A DNA stretch of 52,069 bases from NCBI GenBank assembly GCA_016190825.1, contig JACPPV010000028.1, forward strand, positions 1 through 52,069, written 5' to 3'. The notes beneath the pieces are model-generated. The model saw only the letters and a program-made list of their open reading frames with translations. It was not told where the DNA came from and ran no database searches. The translations under genes and the position numbers were made by a program. Positions 49,641-52,069 of this stretch are shown here, one piece after another (the first letter of the stretch is position 1; each line of letters opens with the position of its first letter). This DNA is from Chloroflexota bacterium. GTDB taxonomy: Bacteria > Chloroflexota > Dehalococcoidia > Dehalococcoidales > UBA2162.

Positions 49641-51557
49641 ATGAGCGGGAAAAAGGGTGTGTTACTGAAATTCCTGGGAATTCTCCTGGCGGGCGGGATA
49701 TTGATATCCGCCGCCTGCGCCCAGGTTACCACTGAGGACATCAGGGGTCTATTGCAGGCGATGGACGGTAAAGAAATGGTTATTACGTTGGATGATGGCA
49801 GCACCGTCCGGATTACAGTAGAGAACGCGCAATCAGCGTCCGCCGCCCGACAACTGGTCGGCAAGCCAGTAAATGTCCGGGTACGCGTGAAAGGCGAAGA
49901 CAGGCAACTGGACAACGTCAGGCAAATAGGTGAAGACCAGAAATTCACCGGCGTGATACAGGCAATGGGCAGTGACAACTGGACCATCGGTGGGACGGTG
50001 TTCCAGATCAATGCCAACACGAAACTCGATGGCGGCCTGGCCATCGGCGTCACCGCCAGGGTCGAGTTCGTCACTCAGGCCGATGGCACGCCGCTGGCAA
50101 TCGAGATCGAAACTGACGAAGATGATGAGAAATTCAAGGGAACAATAGAGTCCATCGGCAACGATGTCTGGGTCATCGGAGGGCAGACCTTTAAGGTCAA
50201 CGCCGCCACCAGAATTGATGAGGGACTGGTCGTTGGGACGCCTGCCCGGGTCAAGTTCGTAATCCAACCGGATGGCTCTTTGCTGGCAATCGAGATCGAA
50301 AGTGACCGGGCGGAAGACCGCTTCGCCAGCGTGATAGAGTCCATCGGGACGGATAACTGGACTATTGGCGGCAGGGTTTTCAAGGTTAACGCCGCCACCA
50401 GACTTGACGATGGTCTTGCCGTCGGAGTGAAAGCGCGCGTGGAGTTCATCACCCTGGCTGATGGCACTTTTCTGGCCATAGAAATTGAGACCGATGAGGC
50501 CGAGGACCGTTTCAGCGGCGTAGCGGAGAGCATCAGCGCCACCACCTGGGTAGTTAGCGGCACAACATTCAAAGTCACACCGGCTACCCGGATCGACCCG
50601 GGCGTGGTTGCCGGCTCCAGGATCAAAGTGAGATTCACTACGCTCCCGGACGGTTCGATGCTGGCGACTCGAATCCAGGAAGACAGGAGCGGTACCAGCC
50701 GACAGGATGACTTCAGCGGGACGGTGGAGAGCATCGATGATACCACTTTGATAGTCAGCGGCAAGACCTTCAAGATGAGCGCCGCTACCAGAAAGGATGC
50801 CGGGGTCGCCGTTGGCGCGAGGGTCAGGGTTCGGTTTACCACGCTGGCTGATGGCTCGATGCTGGCGACCCAGATCCAGATTGACAGAAGCGGAAGGGGT
50901 CGCGGAGAAGGAGACCAAGAGAGAGAGACTCACAACTTCACCGCTCACCTGTCTGGAGGGGAAGAAGTGCCACCCACGAATACCCAGGGTCAAGGCGAAG
51001 CGATCTTCCGCCTCAGCGATGACGGCAATACCCTGATCTTCAGGCTCAACGTGGCTAATACTGAGAACATATCAATGGCGCATATCCACCTGGCTACCAG
51101 GGGACAAAACGGGCCGATAGCAGTATGGCTGTATCCCTCAGCGCCCCCGGCGGTGCTGATTCCAGGCAGGTTTGACGGTGTGCTGAGCACAGGCAACATT
51201 ACTGCCACAAATCTGATTGGCACACTTCAAGGACAGCCATTGAGTGCCCTCATAGAGCGGATAAGATCCGGTGAAGCCTATGTCAACGTTCACACCACGA
51301 CATTCCCCGGCGGTGAAATCCGAGGGCAGATCGGCACGGGAAGTGGTGAGAGGGCTGAGGCACAGGAAGACCAGAAGTTTACCGGCCAGATAGAGTCCAT
51401 GGGAACCGGTTTCTGGGTCATCGGAGGCAAGACGTTCATTATAGACAACTCCACCGTACTTGACAGCGGGCTGGCGATCGGGGTCAACGTAAAAGTTGAG
51501 TTCATGACTCAGGCTGACGGCTCATTGCTGGCAAGAGAAATCGAGACGGCGAAGTAA
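49641..51557 (+). CDS. exported protein with six DUF5666 repeats and a CHRD domain
   Basis: A 638-residue protein from ATG 49641 (GAGGAGG upstream) with a lipoprotein-like signal ending ISAAC. After a short N-terminal OB-like segment come five DUF5666 repeats of about 60 residues (EDQKFTGVIQAMGSDNWTIG, DEKFKGTIESIGNDVWVIGG, EDRFASVIESIG, EDRFSGVAESIS, QDDFSGTVESID), each ending in a DG(S/T)xLAxxI strand. A CHRD domain (FTAHLSGGEEVPPTNTQGQG ... AHIHLATRGQNGPIAVWLYP ... GGEIRGQI) follows, then a sixth DUF5666 copy. CHRD occurs in chordin and in bacterial surface proteins, with unknown ligand. Repeats two and three are close in sequence, implying recent duplication. Confidence 0.87.
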   Translation: MSGKKGVLLKFLGILLAGGILISAACAQVTTEDIRGLLQAMDGKEMVITLDDGSTVRITVENAQSASAARQLVGKPVNVRVRVKGEDRQLDNVRQIGEDQKFTGVIQAMGSDNWTIGGTVFQINANTKLDGGLAIGVTARVEFVTQADGTPLAIEIETDEDDEKFKGTIESIGNDVWVIGGQTFKVNAATRIDEGLVVGTPARVKFVIQPDGSLLAIEIESDRAEDRFASVIESIGTDNWTIGGRVFKVNAATRLDDGLAVGVKARVEFITLADGTFLAIEIETDEAEDRFSGVAESISATTWVVSGTTFKVTPATRIDPGVVAGSRIKVRFTTLPDGSMLATRIQEDRSGTSRQDDFSGTVESIDDTTLIVSGKTFKMSAATRKDAGVAVGARVRVRFTTLADGSMLATQIQIDRSGRGRGEGDQERETHNFTAHLSGGEEVPPTNTQGQGEAIFRLSDDGNTLIFRLNVANTENISMAHIHLATRGQNGPIAVWLYPSAPPAVLIPGRFDGVLSTGNITATNLIGTLQGQPLSALIERIRSGEAYVNVHTTTFPGGEIRGQIGTGSGERAEAQEDQKFTGQIESMGTGFWVIGGKTFIIDNSTVLDSGLAIGVNVKVEFMTQADGSLLAREIETAK

Positions 51558-51651
51558 GCCACGGGGTCGGCGTAAAACGGCCGGACTCGATGGAGCACCG
51601 GGTATCCAAGAGGCATAACCGTAACAATATCAACCGAGAGGGAGGTTTTAC

Positions 51652-52069
51652 ATGACAGGAATGACTTTCCGATATCTGCGCATACTGTTACCCGTACTGC
51701 TAGCGCTTACTGCCGTCCTGGCAGGTTGCGCGCCGAGACCGGCTGCTCCGGAACCAACTCCAGCACCGACGCCGGCACCCGTACCGGCGCCTGCCCCCGC
51801 GCCAACTCCAGCGCCGCCACCCGCACCGGCACCACCCCCCACACCGACACCCGCTCCCGCAGCGCCACCAACTGTAAAGATCACCAGTCCGGCTGACGGA
51901 GCTACAGTCCCCGCCGGAAATGTGGAGGTCACGGTAGAGGTCAGTAATTTTGAGCTGTTGCCTCCCGGCGGCGCGGCCGCCGTCGGCAAGGGACACCTGC
52001 ATTACTACATGGATGTGACCATCCCTACCACCCCCGGTCAACCCGCAGTATCAGCCGCCGGCACCTATA
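51652..52069 (+). CDS. DUF4399-like lipoprotein (3' end cut by window)
   Basis: ATG 51652 follows GGGAGG. The first 25 residues are a lipoprotein signal (AVLAGC). A linker of about 45 residues made almost only of Pro, Ala and Thr follows. Then comes a DUF4399-like domain: TVKITSPADGATVPAGNVEV, SNFELLPPGGAAAVGKGHLH, YYMDVTIPTTPGQPAV. This is closely similar to the N-terminal domain of the LVIVD lipoprotein at 33385-35604, including GHxHYYxDV. The gene continues beyond the window, so LVIVD repeats may follow. It is 95 bp after the CHRD gene and probably in the same operon. Confidence 0.85.
   Translation, partial: MTGMTFRYLRILLPVLLALTAVLAGCAPRPAAPEPTPAPTPAPVPAPAPAPTPAPPPAPAPPPTPTPAPAAPPTVKITSPADGATVPAGNVEVTVEVSNFELLPPGGAAAVGKGHLHYYMDVTIPTTPGQPAVSAAGTY

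Noticed and set aside
1-52069. CRISPR array, prophage or complete insertion sequence
   Set aside because: No regularly spaced direct repeats, phage structural genes or intact transposase were seen. The only mobile trace is the recombinase remnant at 6325-6972.

Overview
The window looks like a chromosome segment of an uncultured Chloroflexota bacterium, probably near Dehalococcoidia. This placement is an inference from gene content and style: secreted multi-repeat lipoproteins, DUF5666 and LVIVD repeats, a lone 5S rRNA, dispersed 'attcccgc..gcgggaatgac' repeats, and a NarGHJI-type respiratory operon with its own cytochrome c. No marker phylogeny could be run. Coding density is high and most genes sit in short operons.

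Layout. 1-6.3 kb: a cut lipoprotein with a CxxCH motif, an MscS channel, and a ppsA-dNTPase pair. 6.3-7.0 kb: the C-terminal remnant of a serine recombinase. 7.1-8.0 kb: a DtxR-type regulator behind a cluster of inverted repeats. 8.1-14.7 kb: a small ferredoxin and a Crp/Fnr regulator on the minus strand, then a long plus-strand cluster with four hemerythrin-domain proteins, a DUF59 Fe-S assembly protein, a nitroreductase, a DsrE-like protein, a YgbA-type (NO-responsive) protein and an HD hydrolase. 14.8-23.2 kb: a respiratory nitrate reductase / nitrite oxidoreductase operon, cytochrome c-narG-narH-narJ-narI-narK. 23.2-25.9 kb: minus-strand anion transporters (FNT, TDT) and a small membrane protein. 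26.4 kb: a 5S rRNA inside repeats. 26.7-30.3 kb: housekeeping genes (pyrD, thiamine-binding protein, TraR/DksA zinc finger, lspA, rluD-type). 30.4-52 kb: an exported-protein locus made of an Asp-box/BNR surface protein, an LVIVD/PA/DUF4399 lipoprotein, two tandem paralogues of an unrecognised secreted family, a metallo-beta-lactamase-fold lipoprotein with an eroded metal site, RtcB and archease, a 2.4-kilo-residue di-haem cytochrome / giant multicopper oxidase fusion, a proline-rich anchored protein, a DUF5666/CHRD protein and a cut DUF4399 lipoprotein.

Two promoter families tie these genes together. A Crp/Fnr-like box (ACGAC-N4-GTC) lies 29.5-30.5 bp upstream of a -10 hexamer in front of the ferredoxin, the first hemerythrin gene and the nar operon. 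That is class II activator geometry, so the adjacent Crp/Fnr protein probably controls the nitrogen-oxide module. A second, apparently undescribed element is built of TACGTA boxes at 10-bp and 23-bp spacing, 29-30 bp upstream of a TAG(A/G)(A/G)T -10 hexamer. It precedes the MBL/paralogue/LVIVD operon, the giant multicopper oxidase and the DUF5666/CHRD operon. I regard the regulon defined by this element, centred on the fused cytochrome/multicopper oxidase with a MofA/MnxG-like core, as the best candidate for a new system. An extracellular metal or small-molecule oxidation machine is my inference.
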